This document shows positions 44,893-62,101 of a stretch of DNA of 64,000 bases, one piece after another. Source of the stretch: Polytrichum commune. Lineage: Eukaryota > Streptophyta > Polytrichopsida > Polytrichales > Polytrichaceae. Each line of letters begins with the position of its first letter. Within the stretch, counting starts at the first letter, position 1. Made by a program: the position numbers and the translations under genes. The notes beneath the pieces are model-generated. The model searched no databases, was not told the origin of the DNA, and saw nothing but the letters and a program-made list of their open reading frames with translations. Where the stretch lies: contig OX485804.1 of the NCBI GenBank assembly GCA_950295325.1, forward strand, positions 8,990,001 through 9,054,000, in the 5' to 3' direction.

Positions 44893-47889
44893 AATCAAGA
44901 ACCCAATCAACAAGAATGGATCAAAATAGTAGTCCAAATAGCCAAAACCGCAAATATACATGCTCGAAAAATTACCACAAAATACACCCAAGAATGTGTC
45001 AAAAAAACAATATCCAAATATAGGCAATTATATGAAAAAAATCCAAAGAAAATTAACAAAAGAGTCTTCAAAAACCAAGAAACACCCCCACTTGACTGCA
45101 TTACAGACGAATACAACAATATACTTACAAACCCAGTAGATATAGCCAATGAAATTCACAAACAACAATCAATCAGTAATAGACCCATAGTACCAACATG
45201 TTATCACCAACCAGAACACACACCACACTGTACTTGCGGAGTAAGACAATACCCATGGCATGACCTTGACGGATTCGTCCTCGACAAAAGAGGGAACCCA
45301 CAAATTCCACTACATGAATACTTTGACAAAGAAACATATGACATTTGCCTTAAAAACCTAGCAAACAACAAAACACCTGGCCCTGATAAAATTCCTAATA
45401 TAATTCTAAAAAATATGCCCGAAAGCTTCCATACACTACTTTTTCTATTCTTCTCTCACTGTTACAAACAAAAACAAATTCCTACATCATGGAAAATAAG
45501 TTTAACCATACTTTTATATAAAAAAGGAGACCCCTCAAAATTAGCAAACCATAGACCAATAGCACTCGCAAACATAATATACAAATTTTTTACGAGTACT
45601 CTAACATTCATACTGTTAGCATACGGGGAAAAACACCAAATCTTACACGACAGTCAAGAAGGATTCAGAGCAGAAAGAAACACGTCCAGACAACTTCAAC
45701 TCCTCATAGCAGCACTAGAAGACGCAAGATTTACAAACCAAGACATATATCTACTATATATAGACTTCAAGAACGCCTTCGGCTCTCTTGATCATGCAAG
45801 GTTATTAGCAATAACGAAAGACTTAGGGTACCCAGAAGACGCTGTGAATCTAATAGGAAACATTTATTCAAACTCCAATACCATATTCACCGGCGAACAC
45901 TTCGGAAAGACAAAACCTATACCAATACAACGAGGTACAATACAAGGCGACACACTCAGCCCATACCTCTTTCTGATATTCCTAGAACCCCTACTAAGAT
46001 GGCTACAAAAAGGGAAAAATGGATACACATTTGGTACATCCAAACTAACAATTAGCTCGGCAGCATACGTAGATGATCTAGCAGCTATCACAAACAACCT
46101 CCAATCAATACAAACTCAACTAAACAAATTGGACAAATACTGTGATTGGGCCGGAATGGACTTGGGAGTGCCAAAATGTGCCATCACAGGATGCCCAAAT
46201 AAATCAAAAACAAAACATGAAACATTCAAAGCCAAAATCCAAGCCCAAAGCATCACCTACAGAAATCAACCACTACCTATCTTACACCAAAACGAACCCT
46301 ACGTATATTTAGGCATACAGCTAGTACCTTCACTAAAATGGAAGCTCCAAACACACATCACTTTAGCCAAATTAATAGACCAATGCAAACAATTAACAAA
46401 CTGTCCAGCTACACTCAAACAGAAAATAAGCATGGTGGATACCGTCATCAGAGCCGGTATAGCCTATAGCTTCTACGCAGTCCCATATTCATTACCAACC
46501 ATCAAGAAACTAGACAAAAAAATCATTGAAATCCAAAAAGTAATCTGCGGTTTTCCCAAATGCACAGCAAACATAATAACCCAACTACCACACGACCTAT
46601 TTGGACTAGAAGCCTTCTCACTAAAAAATGCCTACCTAAGATGTATTAGTGAACAACTTAGAAACGCATTAAATGATCCAGGAAGATTAGGAATAATTTA
46701 TAAAGGACTCATACAACATATACTAGCCAAACACGGAGGGGCAGAGGACATACAAAGAATCAAATACCAAGATTGCATCAGATCCCCTACGACACGGACA
46801 CTATTTCTGATGAAAAAGGAAGGCGGGGCTCACCTCAAAAGCATAGAAGCAAACTTCCAGCTACATATGACAGAACTAAAACAAGAATGGAGAACACAAG
46901 CCACAGCTGTACTACCCCAGCTAAACACCGAATTATCCAGGAAATTACTCCACAAACTCTTAACTCACAACATACAAAAGGTACAACACATCTCTCTCCC
47001 CAATGGCACACACTTAATGTCACCAAAAGACTTTCAAAATTATTATAAAACACCAACAAAATTAGAAAAAAACGCACTACATATAGCGGAACAACTTTTC
47101 TGTCACCAAAGTTGTAACCAAAACTGCCCAAACCCATGTAATAGACACCCACAAGCCCGCACACTCAAAGCAAAATATATATCAGACAACAGAGAACTAA
47201 CATCCAGAATACAAGAATATCCCTTACACCCACCACTACCACAACAACCCCAACAACCCAATCCACCCCCTAACATAAAAAACAACCCACTTAGATTCCC
47301 CATACACATTATACGAAACCACAAATCAAACGAAACAAAAGATAAGTATAAAATAACAAAAAAATACAACACATACCTATGCCAATGGTCACTCCAAAAC
47401 AACACAATATACAACAAATGGCTACCACAATGTGAACTCTTCCCATTGAACCAACCCCTAGTAATTAAACACAACATTAAATTACTAAAAGAATATTATA
47501 CTAGACAGCAATACAATTACTATAATAACATCGTAAATACACATCTAGCCCCCACACAAGCCAAAGACCCAAGATTCATACCACCACCTACGATAATACC
47601 ACACACCCAAATATCAGTAATAGAATGCAACCCAGAAAAAGACATTGTCACCTTAGAAAATACTATACATATACAAAACGAACTAACACATATATATGAA
47701 GACACCGGGAGACACCTCATCACCATCCCAACCACCAGACTAAAATGGCTATGGCAACAATACAACAAAGACAGAAACAACACACACGATCTAGTGCCTC
47801 CCCCACAATCATTTGAAACAGAAATAGTATGGCTCTACCAAAGATATCACTCTAAAAAACCGAAAAAATACCCACTAAACACATCATAA
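44893..47889 (+). CDS. LINE ORF2: reverse transcriptase
   Basis: Open from the poly-C tract to TAA at 47887. RT blocks in order: NNKTPGPDKIPN, NHRPIALANIIYKFFTSTL, SQEGFRAERNTSRQLQLL, YIDFKNAFGSLDHARL (catalytic Asp), RGTIQGDTLSPYLFLIFLEP, AAYVDDLAAI (YVDD catalytic pair), VPKCAITG and YLGIQLVPSLKWK (thumb). About 400 residues follow, with a Cys-rich patch CHQSCNQNCPNPCNRHPQAR, before the stop. It copies the element RNA at the nicked target. The frame continues beyond the stop into the next segment without a shift. Confidence 0.92.
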   Translation, partial: NQEPNQQEWIKIVVQIAKTANIHARKITTKYTQECVKKTISKYRQLYEKNPKKINKRVFKNQETPPLDCITDEYNNILTNPVDIANEIHKQQSISNRPIVPTCYHQPEHTPHCTCGVRQYPWHDLDGFVLDKRGNPQIPLHEYFDKETYDICLKNLANNKTPGPDKIPNIILKNMPESFHTLLFLFFSHCYKQKQIPTSWKISLTILLYKKGDPSKLANHRPIALANIIYKFFTSTLTFILLAYGEKHQILHDSQEGFRAERNTSRQLQLLIAALEDARFTNQDIYLLYIDFKNAFGSLDHARLLAITKDLGYPEDAVNLIGNIYSNSNTIFTGEHFGKTKPIPIQRGTIQGDTLSPYLFLIFLEPLLRWLQKGKNGYTFGTSKLTISSAAYVDDLAAITNNLQSIQTQLNKLDKYCDWAGMDLGVPKCAITGCPNKSKTKHETFKAKIQAQSITYRNQPLPILHQNEPYVYLGIQLVPSLKWKLQTHITLAKLIDQCKQLTNCPATLKQKISMVDTVIRAGIAYSFYAVPYSLPTIKKLDKKIIEIQKVICGFPKCTANIITQLPHDLFGLEAFSLKNAYLRCISEQLRNALNDPGRLGIIYKGLIQHILAKHGGAEDIQRIKYQDCIRSPTTRTLFLMKKEGGAHLKSIEANFQLHMTELKQEWRTQATAVLPQLNTELSRKLLHKLLTHNIQKVQHISLPNGTHLMSPKDFQNYYKTPTKLEKNALHIAEQLFCHQSCNQNCPNPCNRHPQARTLKAKYISDNRELTSRIQEYPLHPPLPQQPQQPNPPPNIKNNPLRFPIHIIRNHKSNETKDKYKITKKYNTYLCQWSLQNNTIYNKWLPQCELFPLNQPLVIKHNIKLLKEYYTRQQYNYYNNIVNTHLAPTQAKDPRFIPPPTIIPHTQISVIECNPEKDIVTLENTIHIQNELTHIYEDTGRHLITIPTTRLKWLWQQYNKDRNNTHDLVPPPQSFETEIVWLYQRYHSKKPKKYPLNTS

Positions 47890-50040
47890 TACACTCTCCC
47901 ACAAAATCTCCTTGATTCCATCACAGAAACATTCAACATCTCACATTCATACTTCTCCTCACCAGTAACATGTTCTACACATATCACAAAATTCTACTCC
48001 CCATTTGCAAGAGACAAAGTGTTTGGATCACTAGGCACCGCCTTCCAATACAAATGGAACGGAATTGGGTATGCCCATCCACATAATGAAGAAATGACCC
48101 AACAAGTAATACACTGGGCAAGATTAGCAGCTAAACATGACCCAAACACCATCACACTACTAGTCACACCGGACGTTAATTGGTACGAAAACTACTCACC
48201 ACACACCGGACCATTTCCCGACACACATGTTCTAACCCATTTCACTGCAGATACCATCACATACGATGAACCAACAAACCCCCAAAACATAAACAAACCT
48301 CGGATAGAACCATTAGCAATACACATCTTTTGCATCCACCACCAAAACCACAACATAGGCACACATAACCAAATAGCTACAATTAAAACAACAATAGAAA
48401 ATCTACAAATAGCACAATACCACATACAAAAGGCTCCACCCACACCCCACAACACACCGGTAAACAAAAACGCTAAATGGAATAAAGTACTCTACCCACC
48501 TCATATCAACCTGTCAACCACAAACACACCACCGTTACCAAACTACGAAATAAACGCTACATTAAAATTCCCACCACAATACAGCTACTACACAGATGGT
48601 TCGTTTATCCCACCCATAAAAGATAACGACGGACATTGGAAAAAAAAAAAAACTGGCTACGGAATTTACAACCCAACAAAAGCAGAAATACGTATATCAA
48701 AAAGACTGCCTGGCCTACAAACCAGCTTTAGGGCCGAACTAATGGCCATACATAAAACACTCAGATTAATTACTACCAAATACACAAATGAACCAGCACA
48801 CATATTCACAGACTGCCTCAATTGTCTATATGTACTTAACACACAAATAAAACACCCTACCCACCATAACAACCATGCTGACAAAACCATATTAACATCT
48901 ATGGTAGAAATGCTAAAAATCCGAACACAACCTACTACAATATATAAGGTAAAAGCACACACAAACATTGACGGGAATGAACAAGCAGACCAGTTAGCAA
49001 AACAAGGCACTAAAAAAAGATATAGATTCGCTGCCAAAGCATACGAATTCGCACACACTACACCATACTACTTCCAAAAAGACACATGGCCTGGACCAAA
49101 TAAACGACCTGACAAGGGCCCTGTCAGATGCCTTGAAACATATATCACTAAACATGACAGAGATAACAACCTAAAAACCATGGCTGAACAATTCCCCAAC
49201 ATTAGCAAATGGACAATGAACCCTGATATAGATAATGAAATATCCAACAATTTTTGGTCTAACCTTGCAATATCAGATTCACAAAAAACATGCATACTAA
49301 AATTCCGAACCGGACAATACATGGGCAATGCTAGAAAACAACTATTTTTTGGCATAGAAAGATTCCCATCTATCACATGCCCAATCTGCAACTCCTCAGA
49401 TGCAGATACATGGCTACACGTATTGTTAAAATGCAACCAACACCACATACACGCCCTAAGAACCAAAAGACATAACAAAGCAGTATGGGAACTAAGAAAA
49501 CTAATTCTATCATCACAAAAATCAATATGTTACATCCTCATGAATGCAGGGACATTCAACAACAATCCACAAGAGAATACAATCCCCGCATGGCTCCTAC
49601 CATGTACATGTGAACAACAAAGATGCCACTGCAATGCACGATTCAAACCCGACCTCCTGTGTATTAAAGAACTCCCACATCAAAGTACCCCACCGCCACA
49701 CCCAACAGACAACCTCACGGTACAATTTATTGAATTCACATACACAAATGACAGATTCCCACACGATACAATTAACAATAAAATTCAAAAATATCAACCA
49801 CTAATTAATGACATCAGTCAGCATGGATGGAAAATAGATCCACTTATAATCATTACGGCTGGAGCTAGAGGAACCACGCACACCCCGTCAATGAACCAAC
49901 TTGAACAAACATTTAAACTACCTGAAAATTTTGTAAAACATACATTTAAAGAAATAAACACTATTGCCATACAATATGCTAGTTCAATCCTTCTACATAA
50001 AAGACGTATTGAAAACAACCAAGCAATACCAATAGAATAA
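47890..50040 (+). CDS. LINE ORF2: methylase-like region, RNase H and Cys/His C-terminus
   Basis: In the same frame as the RT after one TAA. The first 120 residues (CSTHITKFYSPFARDKVFGS, FQYKWNGIGYAHPHNEEM, then LLVTPDVNWYENY) resemble PCIF1/Dam-type adenine methylases, with HPHN where NPP(F/Y) is expected. RNase H follows: SYYTDGSFIPP (Asp), RAELMAIHKTLRL (Glu), IFTDCLNCLYVLN (Asp) and AHTNIDGNEQADQLAKQ (His/Asp). Then comes CPICNSSDADTWLHVLLKC..H, a zinc-knuckle-like group, and CTCEQQRCHCNARFKPD. The end, HTPSMNQLEQTFKLP..HKRRIENNQ, is conserved in truncated copies. Confidence 0.85.
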   Translation, partial: YTLPQNLLDSITETFNISHSYFSSPVTCSTHITKFYSPFARDKVFGSLGTAFQYKWNGIGYAHPHNEEMTQQVIHWARLAAKHDPNTITLLVTPDVNWYENYSPHTGPFPDTHVLTHFTADTITYDEPTNPQNINKPRIEPLAIHIFCIHHQNHNIGTHNQIATIKTTIENLQIAQYHIQKAPPTPHNTPVNKNAKWNKVLYPPHINLSTTNTPPLPNYEINATLKFPPQYSYYTDGSFIPPIKDNDGHWKKKKTGYGIYNPTKAEIRISKRLPGLQTSFRAELMAIHKTLRLITTKYTNEPAHIFTDCLNCLYVLNTQIKHPTHHNNHADKTILTSMVEMLKIRTQPTTIYKVKAHTNIDGNEQADQLAKQGTKKRYRFAAKAYEFAHTTPYYFQKDTWPGPNKRPDKGPVRCLETYITKHDRDNNLKTMAEQFPNISKWTMNPDIDNEISNNFWSNLAISDSQKTCILKFRTGQYMGNARKQLFFGIERFPSITCPICNSSDADTWLHVLLKCNQHHIHALRTKRHNKAVWELRKLILSSQKSICYILMNAGTFNNNPQENTIPAWLLPCTCEQQRCHCNARFKPDLLCIKELPHQSTPPPHPTDNLTVQFIEFTYTNDRFPHDTINNKIQKYQPLINDISQHGWKIDPLIIITAGARGTTHTPSMNQLEQTFKLPENFVKHTFKEINTIAIQYASSILLHKRRIENNQAIPIE

Positions 50041-50512
50041 GAGAAGGGGTCATAATGATGACCATTATTTATTGAACAATATATACACCGATAGCTCAGG
50101 AAGATGGGTAGGAGCCGGTTGGTTGATACAATTTTCCTGCCTATAAATCACTAGCAGCACCAAGTCATGTATAAACACACTAAACGATCAGACAGATCCA
50201 ACGGGAATCGAACCCGGACCGGCTAAAGTGTAGTACAAACATCCTCCCTCGACCAACCGAGGAAACATGACTTGGCGACCTCCAACAAAATAAATCACAA
50301 CTTATACTATACACAAACGCACCTACTTGCTAACAACTACAATGGGTTACTCTTATTTATCTTTTGGTCACTATAGTGCCCATCCTCGAAAGGGGAGAGT
50401 AGTACTGTCCAAATTTCCCCCTGTCTGGCGGGCATCGGGTCATTTGACAGAACGAACAGACACTTCATTCACGCCGGCCCCTAATTGGGACCGGAGTTTC
50501 TATCTATCTATC
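50041..50512 (+). other. LINE 3' UTR with terminal hairpin and (TATC)n tail
   Basis: The last 60 bp, GAACAGACACTTCATTCACG then a hairpin (50474-50494) and (TATC)n, are shared with the insertions ending at 19773 and 20930, which fixes the 3' end of the family. The middle contains a tRNA-like pol III box pair in antisense (50204-50255) enclosed by an 11-bp inverted repeat. Confidence 0.8.
50160..50275 (-). ncRNA. tRNA-like pol III promoter unit in the LINE 3' UTR
   Basis: On the minus strand TGGTCGAGGGA (50245-50255) matches the A box at 10 of 11 positions, and GGTTCGATTCC (50204-50214) is a perfect B box, with normal spacing. CCTCGGTTGGTCGAGG forms a D-arm-like stem and CGGGTTCGATTCCCG a T-arm-like stem. 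No matching acceptor stem or clear anticodon stem is present, so it is not a normal tRNA gene. An 11-bp inverted repeat (50160-50170 with 50265-50275) encloses the unit. It could be a captured tRNA or SINE head; transcription is inferred. Confidence 0.5.
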
Positions 50513-50960
50513 TAGATTTTGAGGCACCTATCCCCAGATGTAGCACCCACTGAACGCCTATGATATTGAAGCCTCCATGTTTGGCATTGGGTGCAATTCC
50601 AATGAGTGCTCAATTTTACTCAGTTCCACCAACCACATTGGAGCAAGTCAAGAAGACAATTGACGGGCTCAAACAGATGGTTGAGCAAGGCAAAGAAAAA
50701 TTTCACATATGGCAATCAAGTTGTAGCAAGCTAGAGGTTGTGTTGTGAAAGAAGAAGAAGAAGAATTGGATGAAAATTACAATGATTTGTGTGCTTGGAG
50801 CAAGGAGGTAGGCAAAATTGGTATGATATAGGAATGAGCTAGGATGGATGTTGATGCCACAAAATTGCAACTATCTTTTCTAACAACATGATATATGTCG
50901 AGGAAGATCCAAATGCAATTGCTTCCTTTCAATTGAAGATTGCAGAAGTTGAGGAGCAAT
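50513..50960 (+). pseudogene. Host-like ORF split by the giant LINE, 3' piece
   Basis: Continues the frame interrupted at 35980. It includes FYSVPPTTLEQVKKTIDGLK and QMVEQGKEKFHIWQSSCSKL, a Lys/Glu-rich, probably helical stretch, then decays through a stop and frame breaks (a second piece, KEEEEELDENYNDLCAW, follows in another frame). Family not recognised. Confidence 0.4.
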
Positions 50961-52059
50961 TGTGGATTTGTGAGGCAAATTTAGCAGACTCTTTGGGAGA
51001 ATAAAAGAGGGTTGCCTTGGAGAATTTAAATTAATTCCAAGATATGTATATTTCAAATATCATAGATCCAATAGTATTCCTTCCTTACCTTTTTGTATCA
51101 TTTATTGTCTTGCTTGTGACAGATTATGTGTAGGACATACTCCTATAATATTTGCATGATTGCATGTGGTTGTTTGTTCCACCTTTGATGGATGTGGCAA
51201 GTGCTTGGTGGGCCTAGGAAGGGGCACATGACCTATCCAAGATGCGGAACTAAAATTGTAGGTTCATGGGTGGCCCAATGGGATTTACCTTTTGCAAGAT
51301 CTAAGGAAGAAAAGGACATACAAACATTTTTTTTTTTTTCTATGGCAACAAATGCAACAATGTGGAGGCAACAAAAAGGTCCATTTGTTTGAAATGCATC
51401 TGCTGGTGGCATAACTTCTTTGCAACCCTGAGGTGCTAGTTCCTCTCCTAGAACAATTAGGATTGTGCATCCTTGTAGTTTTGTGGATTCTTCAATGCAT
51501 ACTGCAATGAAGCAACTTGCAACAATTGAAGTTGGAAAGCCATTTGGTCGTACAAAACCTTCACTATCGGAACTCTATATGTTAGAGGCAACAACTAGCA
51601 CAATGCAAAGTATTGATACTATGTTGCAAGTTGAGGTTGTGATACGCAAAGGTCTTGATCTAATGATTGATTCTCATGTCAAGAGCTTTGAAACATAATA
51701 GGAAAGTACATATAGGTTTATTTGTTGTAAGAGTAACACTGAATTGTTTCCAAAGTTCTTTAGTTGGATGGTCCATTTCACTTTGGACAATTAATACTTA
51801 GGTGTGTTTTATTTAGTATTGTGACTTTTGCAAGCTTGTTGCCTCCAATAAGAGAAGGAATGTAGTATTTTGAATCCAAAGGAGTAGGACCATTGTATTT
51901 AGAAAAAAATCGTAGCAACTTTGCAATGGCAAAGCACAATATGTGAGGTGCCAAATATGATGGATGAACAAATACCATCACAAAAGAATGGCATTTTTCT
52001 TGGATGAAAACATGACCATTCGTGTGACAATGTGTAATTAATAGTATAGATACCCAACC
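50961..52059. other. Intergenic DNA with short unrecognised frames
   Basis: Frames at 51192-51392 and 51465-51698 are open but carry no recognisable domain. They may be more of the decayed locus that the LINE hit. Confidence 0.3.
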
Positions 52060-52068
52060 ATATATAAA

Positions 52069-52540
52069 CCGCGTCACTGAGGCGCGGATTAGGGAGCCGG
52101 GCCTGTGGGCGGCTCCCACAATCTGAGCCGCTCACTTGCTAACATTCATCCAACGGTTGAAAAAATCCTAGGTGGCGACTCATGGTCGGGCACGGGTCCC
52201 AAACGCGGGCGGGCATGCAAGGTCTGGCACGGGTCCCGGAACGCAACTCCCCATTAACTGTGGTCCAAATTAATTGATGTCAATTAATTCTAATGCCTCT
52301 CCTCACTTGACATCAATTAATTTGGACATCAATTAATTTGGACCGCAGTTAATGGGGAGCTGCGTTCCGGGACCCGTGCCGGACCTTGCATGCCTGCCCG
52401 CGTTTGGGACCCGTGCCCGACCATGAGTGCCCGCCACCTAGGATTTTTTCAACCGTTGGATGAATGTTAGCAAGTGAGCGGCTCAGATTGTGGGAGCCGC
52501 CCACAGGCCCGGCTCCCTAATCCGCGCCTCAGTGACGCGG
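52069..52540. mobile_element. GC-rich foldback MITE, Mutator-like
   Basis: The arms CCGCGTCACTGAGGCGCGGA.. (from 52069) and ..TCCGCGCCTCAGTGACGCGG (to 52540) are complementary over about 210 bp with few mismatches and a short loop (about 52283-52322). The perfect 9-bp duplication ATATATAAA flanks it (52060-52068 and 52541-52549). A 9-bp duplication plus long arms suggest a Mutator-like origin. It is non-coding and contrasts in GC with its AT-rich surroundings, so it looks recent. Confidence 0.85.
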
Positions 52541-53006
52541 ATATATAAATGAACTTTTGAGCATTTGTGGCCGTCCACATCAAGATCACCACCCTATCAC
52601 CACTGCACATGTGAAATGCATGCAAGACCTATTATAACGCTTCAAGAAATGTTAAAGCCTCTCAAGCATTTATTCACGCAAAGGATTCAATTACAAGTTC
52701 AAGAATTTGACATTCTATATATAGGGCCGTTGTTCACCTTCTTGAGTATACAAGATGGATGCCCTAAACTATAAGTTGAATTGATGCTGTCACAGCTCAA
52801 GTGCAGAATTCCATGTTGAATAAATGTCACCGAAGCTCAAGGGTTGAAGATGTTCATCTGAGGTGAATTAACTTATTAACACTGCCTCAAATTTGGTACA
52901 CACGACACCCTACACTTTCATCTTCTGTGAGATTTTTGAACATGCAGACTCGTCAAATATGATACTTCAGTGCTAATAAATTGTCTTTTAGCTCCATCAA
53001 ACCTAG

Positions 53007-53260
53007 CTAGTAATTAAGAATCTCCAGCTCATTTGGCCACTCAATTGTCCTAAAATCAGCATCAAATAATCTAGTCGTCACTGGAAGAATGCAGGATGCT
53101 TGGACATGATACGCAACGCAGTCTTTTTCATCTTCGGTGAGATCTATGAACTTGGGCAGCCCCATGTCGAAAATACATCGCCACTTAGATGCCAGATGCT
53201 TAACTACCACACGCTCAGGCCTCCAGATTGTCATCAGACCGGTGACAAAGCTGATGGCCT
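53007..53260 (-). CDS. Possible 3' exon of the RING-CH gene
   Basis: An open frame with AISFVTGLMTIWRPERVVV, KHLASKWRCIFDMGLPKFID and DEKDCVAYHVQASC. It lies just downstream of the RINGv exons on the same strand, with an acceptor-like TTGTAG before GCC ATC AGC. The phase does not fit exon B as resolved, so an extra small exon or a sequence change is needed. Family not recognised. Confidence 0.3.
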
Positions 53261-53450
53261 ACAACACTTGTCCCAGGTGATCCCTGCAGAACAATTCATG
53301 ATTCACGGGTTCTGGTAATAGGGTTGCAGATTGTAGAACTGAGTACTTGATTCATGGGGGCTTCAATTTGTCGACATGTACGTAGAGACTTGGAGAAATA
53401 GATACTACTTCATGTGGTGCATGAAGAAGGTAAGCTTGAGATGAACGAAC

Positions 53451-53789
53451 CTGCAAACCTCACACATTAAATTCAGTTGTTTGAACTTAGCCCCCGCGAA
53501 CCATTCCACGATGCACGAGCGATGAGCCCATGCGAGGTCGCCTTTGCAAGAGCAGCCCCGTTCCATTAGTGGGTTGGTTTGCACACAATGTTGCACGTCG
53601 TAGCAGATTCTGTAGCAAATTAAAGGAGTGGTGGAATTATTGAAAGATCATTAAGTGTCAGGATCACAACACAGCAAGACATGAACTTGATAAACCTAAG
53701 AAATATTGGAATCGACTAATAAGTATAATTAGATGTATATGGTTCAACCTGCAGAAGAGATTATCGATTGGCTGGGCAGATCCATTCAT
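53451..53789 (-). CDS. RING-CH (RINGv) domain protein, two exons resolved
   Basis: Exon A 53789-53749 (MNGSAQPIDNLFC..) joins exon B 53609-53451 through GT-AG sites. The result is FCRICYDVQHC, then RGCSCKGDLAWAHRSCIVEW and LNLMCEVCR. This is the C4HC3 pattern of MARCH-type E3 ubiquitin ligases, with CxxC, CxC, H, C, W and CxxC in order. The start is chosen at the first ATG in the exon, but the frame is open further upstream (QSIGCEVQGFSSKD), so more exons are possible. Joining the next good acceptor (near 53289) gives a stop after eight residues. An alternative, VTGLMTIWRPERVVVKHLAS to 53007, needs a different phase. The 3' end is unresolved. Confidence 0.6.
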
Positions 53790-53859
53790 GTCTTTAGAGC
53801 TAAAGCCCTGGACTTCACATCCAATTGATTGTAATGCCCGGACGAGAATCAATCTTCAC

Positions 53860-55147
53860 CAAACATAAATTAGTCAACAATCTCTACAGCGCCTCTCAGA
53901 TTCACATGTCAAGTGAGGAAGAAGTCGCACGAGCTTTCAATATATGTATATACTTGATGTCGTCTATTAATGCTTATTTAGTGAGAGAAACAATTCATCA
54001 CTAATCTTTACCCCCAGTATAAGGGGCGATAATTGAGGTAGAGTTTACTGATCTTCACCTACAACTACACCTTGTGTGTGAAAGCTGATATTTGTAGTTG
54101 TGGTTGAAGGTGAGCCCGAACTACAACTACAATCCCACTAGTTGAGAGCAATGTAAGTCTCTCCCCAATGCACACTAAAAATTATACTTCCCTCTGAAAA
54201 CAGACAACATGAAGATGAGGTACAATGCTCCTTTCCTCTCTCTTTCTATATCTCCCCCCATGTCCAAAGAATTGAACTAAAGTTCTCTATATTTTAGCTT
54301 AGTTACATTGCATTTACGCAAAACATGTATGTGCACTATCTTACAAGTTCTAGTCCAGTTGCTAAATTAAGTTAACTGGACTAGAATTGGACAACTTACT
54401 AAATTTAGTTCTTAATTTAGTCCCGGAACCTTACATGCAACAAAGAGTGGTTGTCACTAAATTAGGTTGCCAATGAAAAAGACAATCCCATCTTGTAGAA
54501 GGCAACAACCTTGTAAGTAGTTGGACCATTTATTCCCTGATACCTGTATGCTTCATCATTCCCCATAGTTCCAGAAAGGTAGGGGGACCACATGGCCTCA
54601 CCGGGGGGGGGGGGGGGGGGATGAAAATCATGTGTTATTATGCATGGATGCAAAGGGCCGGAATGAATGGGCCATAGTAGTGGTATACAGCTCATCCAAG
54701 TTGTCCATGCATGTGACAAGGAGGTTACAATTGTATACAAGAGTAACTGCCACAAGGGAACTTGACAATTACGTTAGTTTTAGTGATGATTAACCATAAC
54801 CAATGCTCAGATTTCTACTCAATATTGAATGTCATATCAAACATCAGGATAACAATGGAGTGACTCTCAACAATCGAACCCATTCCAAACATCTCCCAAC
54901 TAGCATTTAGTACATTGCACAGGTGTAGCAGATCACATACTGCCTAAATATGCACATTGTCAAGCCAACTCATTAACAAGGATCAATCATATCACTCATC
55001 TCAAACTTGCATAAAATCAAGGACTGTTAGCTGTAACTTGAGATGAGTATTGCTTGATATGCTCCAATAACAGGAGACGGGAATGATGTCCTGAAAATAA
55101 TATACAATGTTTCATTTTCATACTGAGCTCTATTGTGCCAAGTGCAC
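53860..55147. other. Intergenic DNA with small hairpins and a poly-G run
   Basis: The arms TTCTAGTCCAGTT and AACTGGACTAGAA at about 54346-54384 form a 13-bp perfect stem. CTTCACCTACAACTACA (about 54053) pairs with a segment at about 54094-54110. A G run lies at 54603-54620. No gene is supported here. Confidence 0.45.

Positions 55148-62091
<6,944 letters not shown>

Positions 62092-62101
<10 letters not shown>

Larger units (their letters stand above)
35981..50512 (+). mobile_element. Nearly full-length 14.5-kb LINE with perfect 12-bp target-site duplication
   Basis: TAGATTTTGAGG occurs at 35969-35980 and 50513-50524. Between them, in order: leader, ORF1, A/C-rich linker, 2A-like motif, APE endonuclease, reverse transcriptase, methylase-like region, RNase H, Cys/His clusters, 3' UTR, terminal hairpin and a (TATC)n tail. 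APE plus RNase H places it near the I/Jockey-type or algal RNase H LINEs rather than standard plant L1. Most LINEs are 4-7 kb, so this one is about twice that. The plus strand is strongly A/C-rich and G-poor throughout. ORF2 has stops at 42942, 44286, 44604 and 47887 and a frame shift at a poly-C tract, so it is inactive. Confidence 0.92.

Noticed and set aside
50196-50290. A functional tRNA gene on the minus strand
   Set aside because: A and B boxes and D- and T-arm-like stems are present, but the acceptor strands do not pair and no 5-bp anticodon stem fits.
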